Assembly (NCBI RefSeq): GCF_012911975.1
Contig: NZ_SMDQ01000032.1
Span: 1-59,542, forward strand
Direction: 5' to 3'
DNA length: 59,542 bases
Source: Nodosilinea sp. P-1105
Lineage (GTDB): Bacteria; Cyanobacteriota; Cyanobacteriia; Phormidesmidales; Phormidesmidaceae
The position numbers and the translations under genes are program-made. This document shows positions 35,312 through 44,586 of the stretch, one piece after another. Below the pieces are notes generated by a model that saw only the letters and a program-made list of their open reading frames with translations, was not told where the DNA came from and searched no databases. Every line of letters begins with the position of its first letter. The stretch's first letter is position 1.

Positions 35312-36631
35312 ATGAATCAACTCTTGCTGATTCCCATTGTTGCTTTCGCCAAGTTGTTAACCTGGGTGCTCAAGGTATCGGGCCGTGGCTCTGGCACCGC
35401 CCTGCCCGGCTATCTGGTGGGTAAGTACTTCCCCTTTGCCTTGGGTGCACTGGTCAGCCAGATCCCGATCATTGTGGCGATTACTGGAACTAATGGCAAA
35501 ACCACCACCCAAACCATGCTCAGCGCTACCCTGAGCCAGGTGCCAGGGGTAAAGATCTTGCGGAATAAGGCCGGGGCCAACCTCAGCCAGGGAATTTTGT
35601 CTGAACTGCTGAAGCAGAGCAATGTCTGGGGGAGGCTCGACGTGACCCACGCCATTTTAGAGGTGGAGGAAGCCACCTTGCCCCGGATTGCGGCCCTCTT
35701 GCAGCCCCAGATTATTGCGGTCACCAACCTCTATCGAGACCAGTTGGATGCCTACGGTGAAATCGATCGCACCGAAAAGCTGATTCGCGACGGCATTGCC
35801 CAATGTCCCCAGGCGGTGGTGGTGGTGAATGGTGACGACCCCCGTACAGCCCGGCTCACCCATGGCTTGGGAAATCCCACTTACTTCATGTCCTTGGCGG
35901 CCGACTACGCCAAGTTCTTACCCTACGAAGGTGCCCTGCACCAACGGCAGCAGCAGGAGCAAGGGCTGGAGGCGAGCCATATTCGCATCAACCCCGATCT
36001 GACCACTGACTTTGCCATCCACGGCACCCTGGCTGAAGCGATCGTGGAACTACCCCAGGTAAGAACCGCATCCCCAGGTTTTTTTCATGTCTATAACGCC
36101 CTGATGGCGATCGCCATTGCCAAGCTGCTGGGGGTGGCCGATGACACGGCTCTGGCTGGGCTGCAAACCTTTAAGCCGGCCTTTGGTCGAGGCGAAATTC
36201 TGACCAAACAGGTGGGGGCTAAACAGGTCCACTACCGGCTGTTGCTGGTGAAGAATCCGGCCAGCTTTAGCCTCAGCCTGGAATTACTGAAGGCCATCCC
36301 CACCCTGAAGCTGATATTGGCCATTAACGACAACACCGCCGATGGTAAGGATGTCTCTTGGTTATGGGATAGCGAGTTAGAACGGCTGAACCAGGCCCAG
36401 ATCGACTGGATCCTCTGCACCGGCATTCGGGCTAAAGACATGGCAGTGCGGCTGAAGTATGCCCTGGATACCCCGCCAGCAGAGCCGATTCTCACCCTGG
36501 AGTCCATTCGGGAGGCGATCGCCCAATCTTTTGATACCGCTGCGGCTGGGGAGACAGTTTTTGTCATGCCCACTTACACCGCCATGCTAGAGTTTCGCAA
36601 GCTGATGGGCAAGACCCTGGATATTGTTTAA
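35312..36631 (+). CDS. murT: MurT-like Mur ligase (lipid II isoglutaminyl synthase subunit)
   Basis: A 439-residue Mur-ligase-fold protein with P-loop ITGTNGKTTT, metal/carbamate region LEVEEATLPRIA, and the MurT-typical VTNLYRDQLDAYGEIDRT and C-terminal DUF1727 (INDNTADGKDVSWLWD). With GatD it amidates the alpha-carboxyl of D-Glu in lipid II. The four-cysteine zinc ribbon present in Staphylococcus and Streptococcus MurT is absent; the stretch between THGLGNPT and ASHIRINPD has none. ATG 35312 is used. gatD follows. Confidence 0.9.
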   Translation: MNQLLLIPIVAFAKLLTWVLKVSGRGSGTALPGYLVGKYFPFALGALVSQIPIIVAITGTNGKTTTQTMLSATLSQVPGVKILRNKAGANLSQGILSELLKQSNVWGRLDVTHAILEVEEATLPRIAALLQPQIIAVTNLYRDQLDAYGEIDRTEKLIRDGIAQCPQAVVVVNGDDPRTARLTHGLGNPTYFMSLAADYAKFLPYEGALHQRQQQEQGLEASHIRINPDLTTDFAIHGTLAEAIVELPQVRTASPGFFHVYNALMAIAIAKLLGVADDTALAGLQTFKPAFGRGEILTKQVGAKQVHYRLLLVKNPASFSLSLELLKAIPTLKLILAINDNTADGKDVSWLWDSELERLNQAQIDWILCTGIRAKDMAVRLKYALDTPPAEPILTLESIREAIAQSFDTAAAGETVFVMPTYTAMLEFRKLMGKTLDIV

Positions 36632-36727
36632 GCCATCCTGGGAAACACCCCCTGCTGGGCACATAGGAATCAACCCTATCCGCCAGCCCAACCCCCCACG
36701 CAGCACAGGATTCCCTTTCATCCTTCT

Positions 36728-36768
36728 GCCTGCTTCGCACGGGCATAGCCCTACATCCTTCATCCTTC
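36728..36768 (+). repeat. Dispersed repeat CTGCCTGCTTCGCACGGGCATAG
   Basis: CTGCCTGCTTCGCACGGGCATAGCCCTACATCC within the murT-gatD gap. Related copies are near 13486-13525 (complement) and 39474-39510. Confidence 0.6.
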
Positions 36769-36782
36769 ATCCTTTCCCTACC

Positions 36783-37580
36783 ATGCCCTACGCCCTTACC
36801 CTGACCCACCTGTACCCCGACCACCTGAATCTCTATGGGGATACGGGTAATTTAATTGTGCTCAAACGCCGCTGCCAGTGGATGGGCATTGACTGTATGG
36901 TGCAGCCGCTGACCATGGGCGATCGCCCCACCCCCGGCCACACCGACCTCTATTTTATGGGGGGTGGCCAGGACAACGACCAGGTGGCGGTGGTGGACGA
37001 CTTTCACCAGCTCAAAGCCGACACCATCCAAGCCGATACCGAGGCCGGAGTGGTCTTTTTGGGGGTATGCGGCGGCTATCAACTGATGGGCCACACCTTT
37101 CTGATGGGCAATGGCGAAGAGACCCCAGGTCTTGGCATTATTAATGTCAGAACTAAGGCCCCTGGCACCGAGGTCAAGCAACGCTGTATTGGCAATTTGA
37201 TCGGCGAACTCAGTGCCGACATTTACACCGAGATCACCGCCATGTATGCCAGCCCCAAACCCGTGCCGCGCACCATCGTCGGCTTTGAAAACCACTCTGG
37301 GCAAACCTACCTGGGCCAGGGGGTTGCCCCCCTGGCCAAAACCAGAGTTGGCTTTGGCAACAATGCCACCGCCGAGGATGAAGGAGCCCGCTACCGCAAT
37401 GTGTTTGGCAGCTACATGCATGGGTCACTGCTGCCCAAAAATCCCCATTTTGCTGACTACTTAATCTGGCTGGCCCTGCGGCGTAAATATCAGGACGATA
37501 CCCTGAGGTTGCCTGCCCTGGGCGATCGCGAAGAACTGGAAGCCCACCACTATGCTGTACAGCGCTACGGCAGAGGCTAG
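36783..37580 (+). CDS. gatD: GatD-like glutamine amidotransferase
   Basis: A 265-residue class I-type (CobB/CobQ-like) amidotransferase. The nucleophile elbow is FLGVCGGYQLMG, and a C-terminal SYMHGSLLPKNP supplies the His. It releases ammonia from glutamine for MurT. It starts with ATG 36783; the longer frame reads through a repeat. The signal peptidase gene starts two bases after its stop. Confidence 0.92.
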   Translation: MPYALTLTHLYPDHLNLYGDTGNLIVLKRRCQWMGIDCMVQPLTMGDRPTPGHTDLYFMGGGQDNDQVAVVDDFHQLKADTIQADTEAGVVFLGVCGGYQLMGHTFLMGNGEETPGLGIINVRTKAPGTEVKQRCIGNLIGELSADIYTEITAMYASPKPVPRTIVGFENHSGQTYLGQGVAPLAKTRVGFGNNATAEDEGARYRNVFGSYMHGSLLPKNPHFADYLIWLALRRKYQDDTLRLPALGDREELEAHHYAVQRYGRG

Positions 37581-37582
37581 GC

Positions 37583-38671
37583 ATGGGGCGCAACAGCAGC
37601 TACGGCGAGCCCAGGCGGGGGACGGGGCAAAAGCCAGAAAAGAGTCCCTGGTTGGCGGTGAATTGGTCCATGGTCCTACCAGGGGTAGGGCAGATGTACG
37701 ACGGGGCGATCGCCCTGGGTTGGTTTCTGCTGCTCAGCCATCTGGGGTTGATCGGGTTTATCGCCTGGTCTATTTTCGCCCCCCAGGGCAACACCCTGCG
37801 GGGGCTGCTCACCCTGCTGCCCCTGGGAGGGCTCTACCTCGCTACCCTGTGGGACAGCCATCGAGAAGCGAAACGGGGCCTCACCCTGGAGGAATTCAGC
37901 CCCCTCAGCTACCGGTCTACCGATCCCTGGTACCCGGTATTTCTCTCGCAAATTTTGCCGGGGTTGGGGCATCTATTTTTGCAAAAGGCGCTGCTGGGGG
38001 GCGGGCTACTGCTGCTGGGCATCGGTACCGCCTACGCCGCTAATTTTCATCCAGCCCTGTTGCCCCTGCCGCCTGTGATTTGGGCTGTGGCCTGTGGTTT
38101 AGCCTATGGTGCCACCCCCGGCAAACGCACCCAGTGGCCCATGCTCAAGGCCCTGCTGCTGGCCCTGGTGGTCACTCGTCTGCTAATCACCGCCACCCCC
38201 GCCCTGATCTACCAGGTAGTGGAGCAAACGGTGATTCCCAGTGAATCTATGTTGCCGACCCTGGAGGTGGGCGATCGCCTGTTTGTGCGGCGGCGTTCCC
38301 CGGCTTACCAGCCTGCGGCCGGGGAACTGGTGGTGTTTTACCCGCCCCCTGCGGCCCTGGCCCGGCTGGCCACAGCTAGCCCCAGCGATTTATGGATTAA
38401 GCGGGTGGTGGCGATCCCAGGGCAACAGGTGGAGGTGCGCGACGGGCAAGTTTGGATCAATGGCGCTCCACTGTTTGAGTCCTACATTGCCCAGCCCCCC
38501 AACTATCAATGGGGACCCGCAACGGTTCCCCCTGGGGAATGTTTTGTATTGGGGGACAACCGCAACGCCAGCAATGATTCCCATGTTTGGGGATTTTTGC
38601 CCCAGGCTAACCTGCTGGGGAATGCCTACAAGATTTTCTGGCCTCCCCACCGGGTGCAGCCCCTGCCGTAG
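37583..38671 (+). CDS. lepB: Signal peptidase I with N-terminal membrane extension
   Basis: A 362-residue protein. The C-terminal ~150 residues are type I signal peptidase: Ser222 in IPSESMLPT, Lys273 in WIKRVVAIPG, and GDNRNASNDSHVWG. Before it lie ~210 residues with about five hydrophobic segments and two TM2-like motifs (LPGVGQMYDG at 32-41; LPGLGHLFLQ at 125-134). The fusion is larger than ordinary LepB (1-2 helices). It should cleave exported proteins at the outer side of the plasma or thylakoid membrane. ATG 37583 is two bases after gatD, so the genes are coupled. Confidence 0.92.
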   Translation: MGRNSSYGEPRRGTGQKPEKSPWLAVNWSMVLPGVGQMYDGAIALGWFLLLSHLGLIGFIAWSIFAPQGNTLRGLLTLLPLGGLYLATLWDSHREAKRGLTLEEFSPLSYRSTDPWYPVFLSQILPGLGHLFLQKALLGGGLLLLGIGTAYAANFHPALLPLPPVIWAVACGLAYGATPGKRTQWPMLKALLLALVVTRLLITATPALIYQVVEQTVIPSESMLPTLEVGDRLFVRRRSPAYQPAAGELVVFYPPPAALARLATASPSDLWIKRVVAIPGQQVEVRDGQVWINGAPLFESYIAQPPNYQWGPATVPPGECFVLGDNRNASNDSHVWGFLPQANLLGNAYKIFWPPHRVQPLP

Positions 38672-38677
38672 GTAGGA

Positions 38678-38790
38678 AGAGAGGGCGGAGGGCGGAGGGC
38701 GGAAGGCAGAAGGATGAAGGCAGAAGGATGAAGGATGAAGGGCGGAGGGTGGAATCCAGGAGGCAGGAGGCAGGAGGCAGGAGGCAGATC
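38678..38790. repeat. Purine-rich short tandem repeats (GGCGGAG, GAAGGAT, AGGCAGG)
   Basis: Successive arrays of GGCGGAG, AGAAGGATGAAGGC and GGAGGCA units directly after the signal peptidase gene. Non-coding. Confidence 0.85.
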
Positions 38791-39096
38791 TTGCTTGTGT
38801 GCTGATCCCTGGCGCTTGGATTCGATTATAGGCATAGCTTCCCACCTGCAGGAATACGCCTCTGTTGCAGGATACTGGGGAAAATACAGATTACTTAATC
38901 AGCCGTTATCAATAGTTATCGGTAATTTTTCTGGAATTACGGTTAAATCGAAGCATTAAGCACAGGCCAGGGAACAATAGCCCTGTAACCTAGTGAAGGG
39001 AGAGTCTCAGCTGGTCCTGGTCATATCCTTGTCTTAGGATTGTCCGATAAGGTGACGGTGGGGATTCCCCAAGACCATCTGGTGCTTGTTAGTCCT

Positions 39097-39282
39097 ATGA
39101 AAAAAATACGTCATTGCCTGCCCTGCCATCTGATTATTCGCAATGTGGCCTTGCTGCTGGGGGTAATCGCTGGGTTCCTGATCGCCGCCGCTGAGGTACA
39201 GGAAGCCGCCCAGGAACCCCGTCCGGAAGATGTGGCGATGCGTCGGCTGGTGGTATTGCAAATCATGATGAATAATGACTGA
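39097..39282 (+). CDS. Possible small membrane protein
   Basis: 61 codons: a basic start with two cysteines (MKKIRHCLPCHLI), one likely membrane helix (ALLLGVIAGFLIAAAE) and a charged tail. A strong hairpin follows the stop at once. There is no recognisable family and no strong ribosome-binding site, and opposing minus-strand frames exist, so this is only a candidate. Confidence 0.35.
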   Translation: MKKIRHCLPCHLIIRNVALLLGVIAGFLIAAAEVQEAAQEPRPEDVAMRRLVVLQIMMNND

Positions 39283-39284
39283 CC

Positions 39285-39317
39285 AGACTTCGGAGGTTTT
39301 AGAAACCTCCGAAGTCT
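39285..39317. terminator. Perfect 15-bp hairpin
   Basis: AGACTTCGGAGGTTT-TAG-AAACCTCCGAAGTCT, a 15-bp stem with a 3-base loop and few flanking T residues. Terminator-like and usable from either strand. The ~115-bp dispersed repeat (copy B) begins right after it. Confidence 0.7.
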
Positions 39318-39321
39318 CAGT

Positions 39322-39433
39322 TTAATGACGGGAGATATGGCTTGGGATTCACGGTACACGGTTTAAGGCGAGCCGTAGACATTGCACCGCAGACCCTGCT
39401 GAACCGTCGCGTCTGGCTTGACAGACCATTAAA
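39322..39433 (+). repeat. Dispersed ~115-bp repeat, copy B
   Basis: Matches 21345-21488 from AATGACGGGAGATATGG to CTTGACAGACCATTA, including the GTACACGG and GCACCGCAG blocks. Confidence 0.7.
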
Positions 39434-39532
39434 TACTCTGAGGCAGAAATGACCCACCTACTTCTGCCCTCTGCCTGCTCCGTACGGGCAAAGTCCTACA
39501 TCCTTCTGCCTTTATCCTTCTGCCTTCCTACA

Positions 39533-39820
39533 CTAGCTCCAGTCTTCTCGGCCTCGGCCCAGGCCCCGATAGACCTCCCCCTGATGGTGAATGGTCCGGG
39601 TTTTCTCAAACAGCTCCGCTTCACTCAACTGCCAGCGGTTCAGGGCCTTTTTCAGGTCAGCTTGAATATCCCTGGCCCCTGGGAACCCGTCGTAGCGGAT
39701 CATTAGTCGGGCCAGTTCCACCAGATTGTAATCCGTGGCTTCCCCCGCCAGCAGTTGATTGACCACCTGGCGATCGCTTTTGTACTGAGGATGTTGTTGA
39801 TCTTGGGAGGTATCTGTCAT
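39533..39820 (-). CDS. DUF3288 family protein
   Basis: A 95-residue hydrophilic helical protein. The N-terminus QQHPQYKSDRQVVNQLLAG and the following NLVELARLMIRYDGFPGARDIQ fit DUF3288, a small family of cyanobacteria with no known function. It starts seven bases after the mnmA stop on the same strand, so is likely co-transcribed with it. Confidence 0.85.
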   Translation of the reverse strand: MTDTSQDQQHPQYKSDRQVVNQLLAGEATDYNLVELARLMIRYDGFPGARDIQADLKKALNRWQLSEAELFEKTRTIHHQGEVYRGLGRGREDWS

Positions 39821-39827
39821 CGGTCAC

Positions 39828-40946
39828 CTAATCTACGGCGGCGGTCGCCAACTGGTCGACTTGACCTGGGGCTGGCTCAGACGCGGCAGCTTCAATCAGC
39901 CCGCCCCCCAGCACCCGGTCATGGTCGTACCATACGGCGGCCTGGCCTGGGGTCACCCCAAACTGAGGCTCGTCGAACACCAGCTTCACCCGTCCAGCCT
40001 GTTGGCCCGGTTCCAGGGGCACCAGGGTAGCCGCGACCGCTGGGCTGCGGTAGCGAATTTGCACCGATACCCGGATGGGCTCTTGGGGAGCATCTATAGA
40101 GACCCAGTTCACCCGCTGCACGGTGCAGTCAGGCCAGTGGGCATCGCTGCGATCGGCAACGATTACTTGGTTGCGACCCACATCAAACCCCACCACGTAG
40201 AGGGGGTTAGGGGCGGCAATGCCCAGCCCTTTGCGTTGGCCGATAGTGTAGTGGTGAATGCCGGTGTGCTGCCCCAAAATCCGCCCGTCGGTATCGACAA
40301 TGTCGCCAGGTTTGGAGGCCAGGTATTTGTCCAGGAAGGTTTGCATCGAGCCGTGGTGCTCAATCAAACAGAGATCCTGACTTTCGGGCTTGTCGGCGGT
40401 GTGCAAGCCTAACTCGGCGGCAATCCGTCGGGTTTCGGTTTTGGTTTGGTGGCCCAAGGGAAAGTGGCAGGCGGCCAGTAACTCCTGGGTCAGGTCATAG
40501 AGAAAGTAGGACTGGTCTTTGCTGAGGTCAACGGCCCGACGCAGTTCATAGCGCCCCGTGTCAGCGTTTTGGGTAATGCGGGCGTAGTGGCCGGTGGCGA
40601 TGCGATCGCAGCCCAGTTCTTCTTTAGCATATTGCAGCATAGGGCCAAACTTGACCGCCCGGTTGCACTGGGAACAGGGCAGCGGGGTAACACCACTGCC
40701 ATAGCCTTCTACCAGGTAATCGACAATTTCCCGCTGGAACACCTCGCGGCTGTCGACGATGTGGTGGGGAATGCCCAGCTCATCGCACAGCTGCGCCGCA
40801 TCTACCATGCCTTCAGAGCAGCACTGGCCTTTGCCCTGCATGAGCCATAGGGTGAGGCCCACAACGTCGTATCCCTGACGATGCAGGCTGGCCGCTGCCA
40901 CTGAACTATCTACGCCTCCTGAGAGACCGACGACTATTCTTTCCAT
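39828..40946 (-). CDS. mnmA: tRNA-specific 2-thiouridylase MnmA
   Basis: A 372-residue enzyme. The PP-loop ATP site is SGGVDSS (9-15), the first catalytic cysteine is in [11 protein letters not shown], the second in SQDLCLIE, and the motif [12 protein letters not shown] marks the family. It puts sulfur on U34 of Glu, Gln and Lys tRNAs. ATG 40946 is used; the frame is open to 41009 without support. It is followed by the DUF3288 gene. Confidence 0.95.
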   Translation of the reverse strand: MERIVVGLSGGVDSSVAAASLHRQGYDVVGLTLWLMQGKGQCCSEGMVDAAQLCDELGIPHHIVDSREVFQREIVDYLVEGYGSGVTPLPCSQCNRAVKFGPMLQYAKEELGCDRIATGHYARITQNADTGRYELRRAVDLSKDQSYFLYDLTQELLAACHFPLGHQTKTETRRIAAELGLHTADKPESQDLCLIEHHGSMQTFLDKYLASKPGDIVDTDGRILGQHTGIHHYTIGQRKGLGIAAPNPLYVVGFDVGRNQVIVADRSDAHWPDCTVQRVNWVSIDAPQEPIRVSVQIRYRSPAVAATLVPLEPGQQAGRVKLVFDEPQFGVTPGQAAVWYDHDRVLGGGLIEAAASEPAPGQVDQLATAAVD

Positions 40947-41163
40947 GGGAATCTTTGAAAACCAGCTTGATCCTAGTGTTTTATTGTAGCGTAGGCCCTT
41001 AAGCCCCATCCCAGTCCAGCCGTGGAGTCAGCCATTCTCGTGCTGAGAATGGCTCGACTGGCAGCTTCTATGTTGACAATTGTTGCGCTTACGGAATCTC
41101 AGCAAGTCGGCATGAAGTCTACAACATTGCCCCCCATGCCGTTGGTCAATCGGCTGCTATACC

Positions 41164-44100
41164 ATGGCCCCCAGCGTTTCAGCCCCCGATGCTCATTGCT
41201 GGCATTTAGCCCAGGCGGGTGATGCCGATGCGATCGCCCGTTTGATCAATCACTCGCTGCGGGGCCAGGCGGTGCGGGCCACCGCTACGGTGGAAGGCCG
41301 ATGCCTAGATATCACCCTGCGTTCCCCCTATGGCCTGCATCCAGACAAGGTATTCGCTTGGCTGCAAGCGGGGCTCTCAAAGCTAAGTCTACCTGGGGTG
41401 CAGCGCCTCAGCGTCACGGCCTGGACCGGGGAAGTTGTCGCCCCCACCTGGCAGCGAACGGTGGATTTGCCAACAGAGCCAGGGGTGGGGCATCAGACCC
41501 GAGTGGACCTTACCCCCAGCCCAGATGCCACCAGCGTCACCATCCAGGCCCGCGACATTATCGGACAGGTGGTGGTGGGCAACAACAATACGGTGATTGG
41601 CCCTGGCGGTAACTTAGTGGTGTATCCCCTGTCCCCTAATCAACGCCCTAGGGTGAGACCGGTCGCTGTGGGCGATCGCTTCTGTCCGCCGCCATTTCCC
41701 CACCTGCTGGACCGGGTTGAGGAGACCCAACAGATCGCCACGGCCTGCCAGCGGGGCCAGACTGTGGACTGCTTTAGTGCCCCGGGGTTTGGCAAAACTG
41801 CTTTGTTGCGGGCCACAGCCCATCGCCCAGAGATCACTGCCCAGTGCCCGGAGGGGGTGATCTATCTGCGGGCTGGTCGCCATACCGCTGCCGATTTGGC
41901 CCAAGCTTTGTTTGAGGCCTTTTACACCGCCGATGTTCCTTTTAAGCCCACAGACATTCAGATTCGTCGGGCTCTCAAGGGCAAAAAAGCCCTCGTTTTG
42001 ATTGATGACCTGGCGATCGAACGGGAGGAGGTGCAGGGGTTACTACTGAGCTTTCCCGATCTCACTTTCCTCTTAGCCAGCCAGCGCCGATCCCTCTGGG
42101 GGGAAGAGGCAGCGGCGATTCCCCTGCCAGGATTACCCTTGAGGGATGCGATCGCCTTGATCGACCATACCCTGGGTAACCGGCTCCAGGGATCAGAGCT
42201 CCAGGCCGCCGAAGCTCTCTGCCGCCATCTGCAAGGCCATCCCCTGCGGATTTTGCAAGCGGTCAGCCAAGCCCAACACCAGCGGTTGGGGATGGTCACC
42301 CTGGCCCAACAGGTGATGGCGGCCCCCAGCCCCGAACAAGCTATTCTAGCGACCCTGAACCAACTGCCTAACTCTGACCAACGGGCGATCGCGGTGTTAG
42401 CCCTACTGGGCGGTACCCCCCTCGATATTGGGGCGCTGGCCCATGTTACCGGCAACCCGACTGTGGCTACCTTGATAGAAACCTTGCAGGCCTGGCACTG
42501 GGTGCTGGGGGATGGTCTGGGGTACCGGCTGGCCGAAAATTTGGTTCAGCCTTTGCAGCCGCTGTTTCCCCTGGGGGATTGGCTGCCCCGTCTGGCCACC
42601 GGGCTGACCACCTGGATGCAGCAGCACTCTCCGGCATTGATTGCCGATCATGGCGATGCCATTGTGCAGGTGATGGAGTTGGCGGCCCAGGCTGGACAGT
42701 GGACCGAGGTGCTGCGGTTGGGTCAGGCCCTGGATGGGGCCTTAATTGTGGAGGCCCAATGGGGGCTGTGGGAGCAGGCCCTGCAGGTGAGCTTGCAGGC
42801 GGCTCGGGCAGTGGGCGATCAGGCGGCAGAGGCCTGGGTGCTGCATCAGCGGGGCTCCCGCTGCCTCAGCCTGGGGGATACGATTGGGGCCTATCCTGAC
42901 CTGCTCCAGGCGCTTGCGATCAGGGAAGCCTTGCAAGACACGGCCGCCGCTACCCTCACCCGCCATAACCTCAGCCTGTTTTCTCACCTGCTGAACCAGG
43001 ATGCTGACCCGCCCCTGGAATTGCTGCCGCCAACAGTGACGACGCCCGATCTTCAGCACCGCTGGCCCCTAGGCCGCTGGCTGGCGATCGCGGCCCCCCT
43101 GCTGCTGGCTGTGGTCACCACCTGGCTGGTGTGGCCTCGCCCTAACCCCCCTGGCGATCCCGTACCGGAGGAGCCTTCTGGGGATCCTCTCAGGCCAGAA
43201 GAGGACCAGCCCCTAACCCCCGACATGCGGGTGGATCGGGCGACCATCAACTTTGAGCCCCAGGAAATTGGCACCACCAGTGCCCCTCAAACCCTGACCA
43301 TCACCAACCCAGGGGAGGCCCCCCTGCCCCTTAATCCTCAGGCGTGGCTCACGGGCCGCCACCCAGAAGACTTTGTGATCACCCAGGTTTGCACCAGCGG
43401 CGATGGGGCCTTACCCGCAACCCTAGCGATCGCCCCGGGAGAGACCTGTACGGTGCAACTGGTTTTTCAGCCCCAGCAGGCGGGCGATCGCACCGCTACT
43501 CTCACCCTGTCCAGTGATGCCCTCGACCAGTCGCTGCAGATTCCCCTGGCCGGTACTGGCACCACCATCCCTAGGCTGTCGATCAGCCCATCCACCCTCA
43601 CCTTTGAGTCCCAGGTGGCTGGTTCCCAAAGTGACGCCCAGACCCTGACTGTCACCAACCACGGCACTGGAGCCCTCACCCTTGACGCGGTCACCCTGAC
43701 CGCAGACCAGGCTGCAGCCTTTCGCCTCGACCCCCAAACCTGCGCCGAGCAAACCCTAGAGCCCCAGGCCAGTTGTACGATTCAGGTGGCCTTTAGCCCC
43801 GGGCGAACCAGCCCCAGCCAAACCGTCCAGGCCCAGCTGCAGGTGCAAAGCAATGCCCCTGACGCCCCTCACACCATCCCCCTGACCGGCGAGGTTGTGG
43901 CTAACGACCCGGACCCCCTGCCCGAGGCCCGCTTGCAGGTTAGCCCAACCCAATTGGCCTTTGGGGCTCAGCCCGTCAATGGTGATGGCCAGTCTGCCCC
44001 CCTGGTGCTCGCCAACCCCGGCAGAGCCCCCCTGCAAGTGGAGGCATTGCGGATCGGTGGGCCCCAGGCCAGTGATTTTTCCCTCCAGCGCCGTTGCTCG

Positions 44101-44586
44101 GTGGTCGAACCTGGAGGGGAATGCCAGTTATCGGTGCAATTTCGGCCTACGGCCCCAGGCGATCGCCAGGCGACCCTCACCCTCACCAGCAACGCCGTCA
44201 ATACCCCAACTGTGACCATTGGGCTCCAGGGGCGAGGGGTGGTCCCTGAGGTTACGGTCAGTCCCAGCACCATCAACTTTGGCTATCAAACCCAAACGGT
44301 TGAATCCATCGTGATCACCAGTCGGGGGGAAGCTCCCCTGCGGATTGAGGGCATTAGCCTGGCAGGCAACAATCCTGACTATTTTGAAATTACCGCTAAC
44401 CGCTGTGCTGGTCTCACCCTAGCGACGGCGGGCAGCACCTGTACCATTGACCTGCGATACCACGGCGATAGCCGCTCACCCAATCCAACTCAAGCTGATT
44501 CGTTACCTAACGCGCAGCTGCTGATTCGCAGCAATGCCACCACCACCCCTGACACCGTGGCCCTCTCAGGGCAGCGGTTGATTTAG
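41164..44586 (+). CDS. STAND NTPase with membrane helix and four ASH/HYDIN-like domains
   Basis: A 1140-residue protein. 1-85: a small alpha/beta domain seen in various cyanobacterial signalling proteins (family impression). About 120-150: a beta segment, IIGQVVVGNNNTVIG. 195-530: a STAND ATPase with APGFGKT (206-212; the first Gly of the P-loop is Ala) and Walker B VLIDD (ends 282). 530-630: TPR-like helices. About 638-658: one membrane helix (LAIAAPLLLAVVTTWLVW) followed by Pro/Glu-rich linker. 688-1140: four Ig-like ASH/choice-of-anchor-D domains starting about 690, 803, 922 and 1029, each with a Cys pair. The NTPase should face the cytoplasm and the ASH tail the periplasm. Function unknown. 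Confidence 0.8.
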   Translation: MAPSVSAPDAHCWHLAQAGDADAIARLINHSLRGQAVRATATVEGRCLDITLRSPYGLHPDKVFAWLQAGLSKLSLPGVQRLSVTAWTGEVVAPTWQRTVDLPTEPGVGHQTRVDLTPSPDATSVTIQARDIIGQVVVGNNNTVIGPGGNLVVYPLSPNQRPRVRPVAVGDRFCPPPFPHLLDRVEETQQIATACQRGQTVDCFSAPGFGKTALLRATAHRPEITAQCPEGVIYLRAGRHTAADLAQALFEAFYTADVPFKPTDIQIRRALKGKKALVLIDDLAIEREEVQGLLLSFPDLTFLLASQRRSLWGEEAAAIPLPGLPLRDAIALIDHTLGNRLQGSELQAAEALCRHLQGHPLRILQAVSQAQHQRLGMVTLAQQVMAAPSPEQAILATLNQLPNSDQRAIAVLALLGGTPLDIGALAHVTGNPTVATLIETLQAWHWVLGDGLGYRLAENLVQPLQPLFPLGDWLPRLATGLTTWMQQHSPALIADHGDAIVQVMELAAQAGQWTEVLRLGQALDGALIVEAQWGLWEQALQVSLQAARAVGDQAAEAWVLHQRGSRCLSLGDTIGAYPDLLQALAIREALQDTAAATLTRHNLSLFSHLLNQDADPPLELLPPTVTTPDLQHRWPLGRWLAIAAPLLLAVVTTWLVWPRPNPPGDPVPEEPSGDPLRPEEDQPLTPDMRVDRATINFEPQEIGTTSAPQTLTITNPGEAPLPLNPQAWLTGRHPEDFVITQVCTSGDGALPATLAIAPGETCTVQLVFQPQQAGDRTATLTLSSDALDQSLQIPLAGTGTTIPRLSISPSTLTFESQVAGSQSDAQTLTVTNHGTGALTLDAVTLTADQAAAFRLDPQTCAEQTLEPQASCTIQVAFSPGRTSPSQTVQAQLQVQSNAPDAPHTIPLTGEVVANDPDPLPEARLQVSPTQLAFGAQPVNGDGQSAPLVLANPGRAPLQVEALRIGGPQASDFSLQRRCSVVEPGGECQLSVQFRPTAPGDRQATLTLTSNAVNTPTVTIGLQGRGVVPEVTVSPSTINFGYQTQTVESIVITSRGEAPLRIEGISLAGNNPDYFEITANRCAGLTLATAGSTCTIDLRYHGDSRSPNPTQADSLPNAQLLIRSNATTTPDTVALSGQRLI

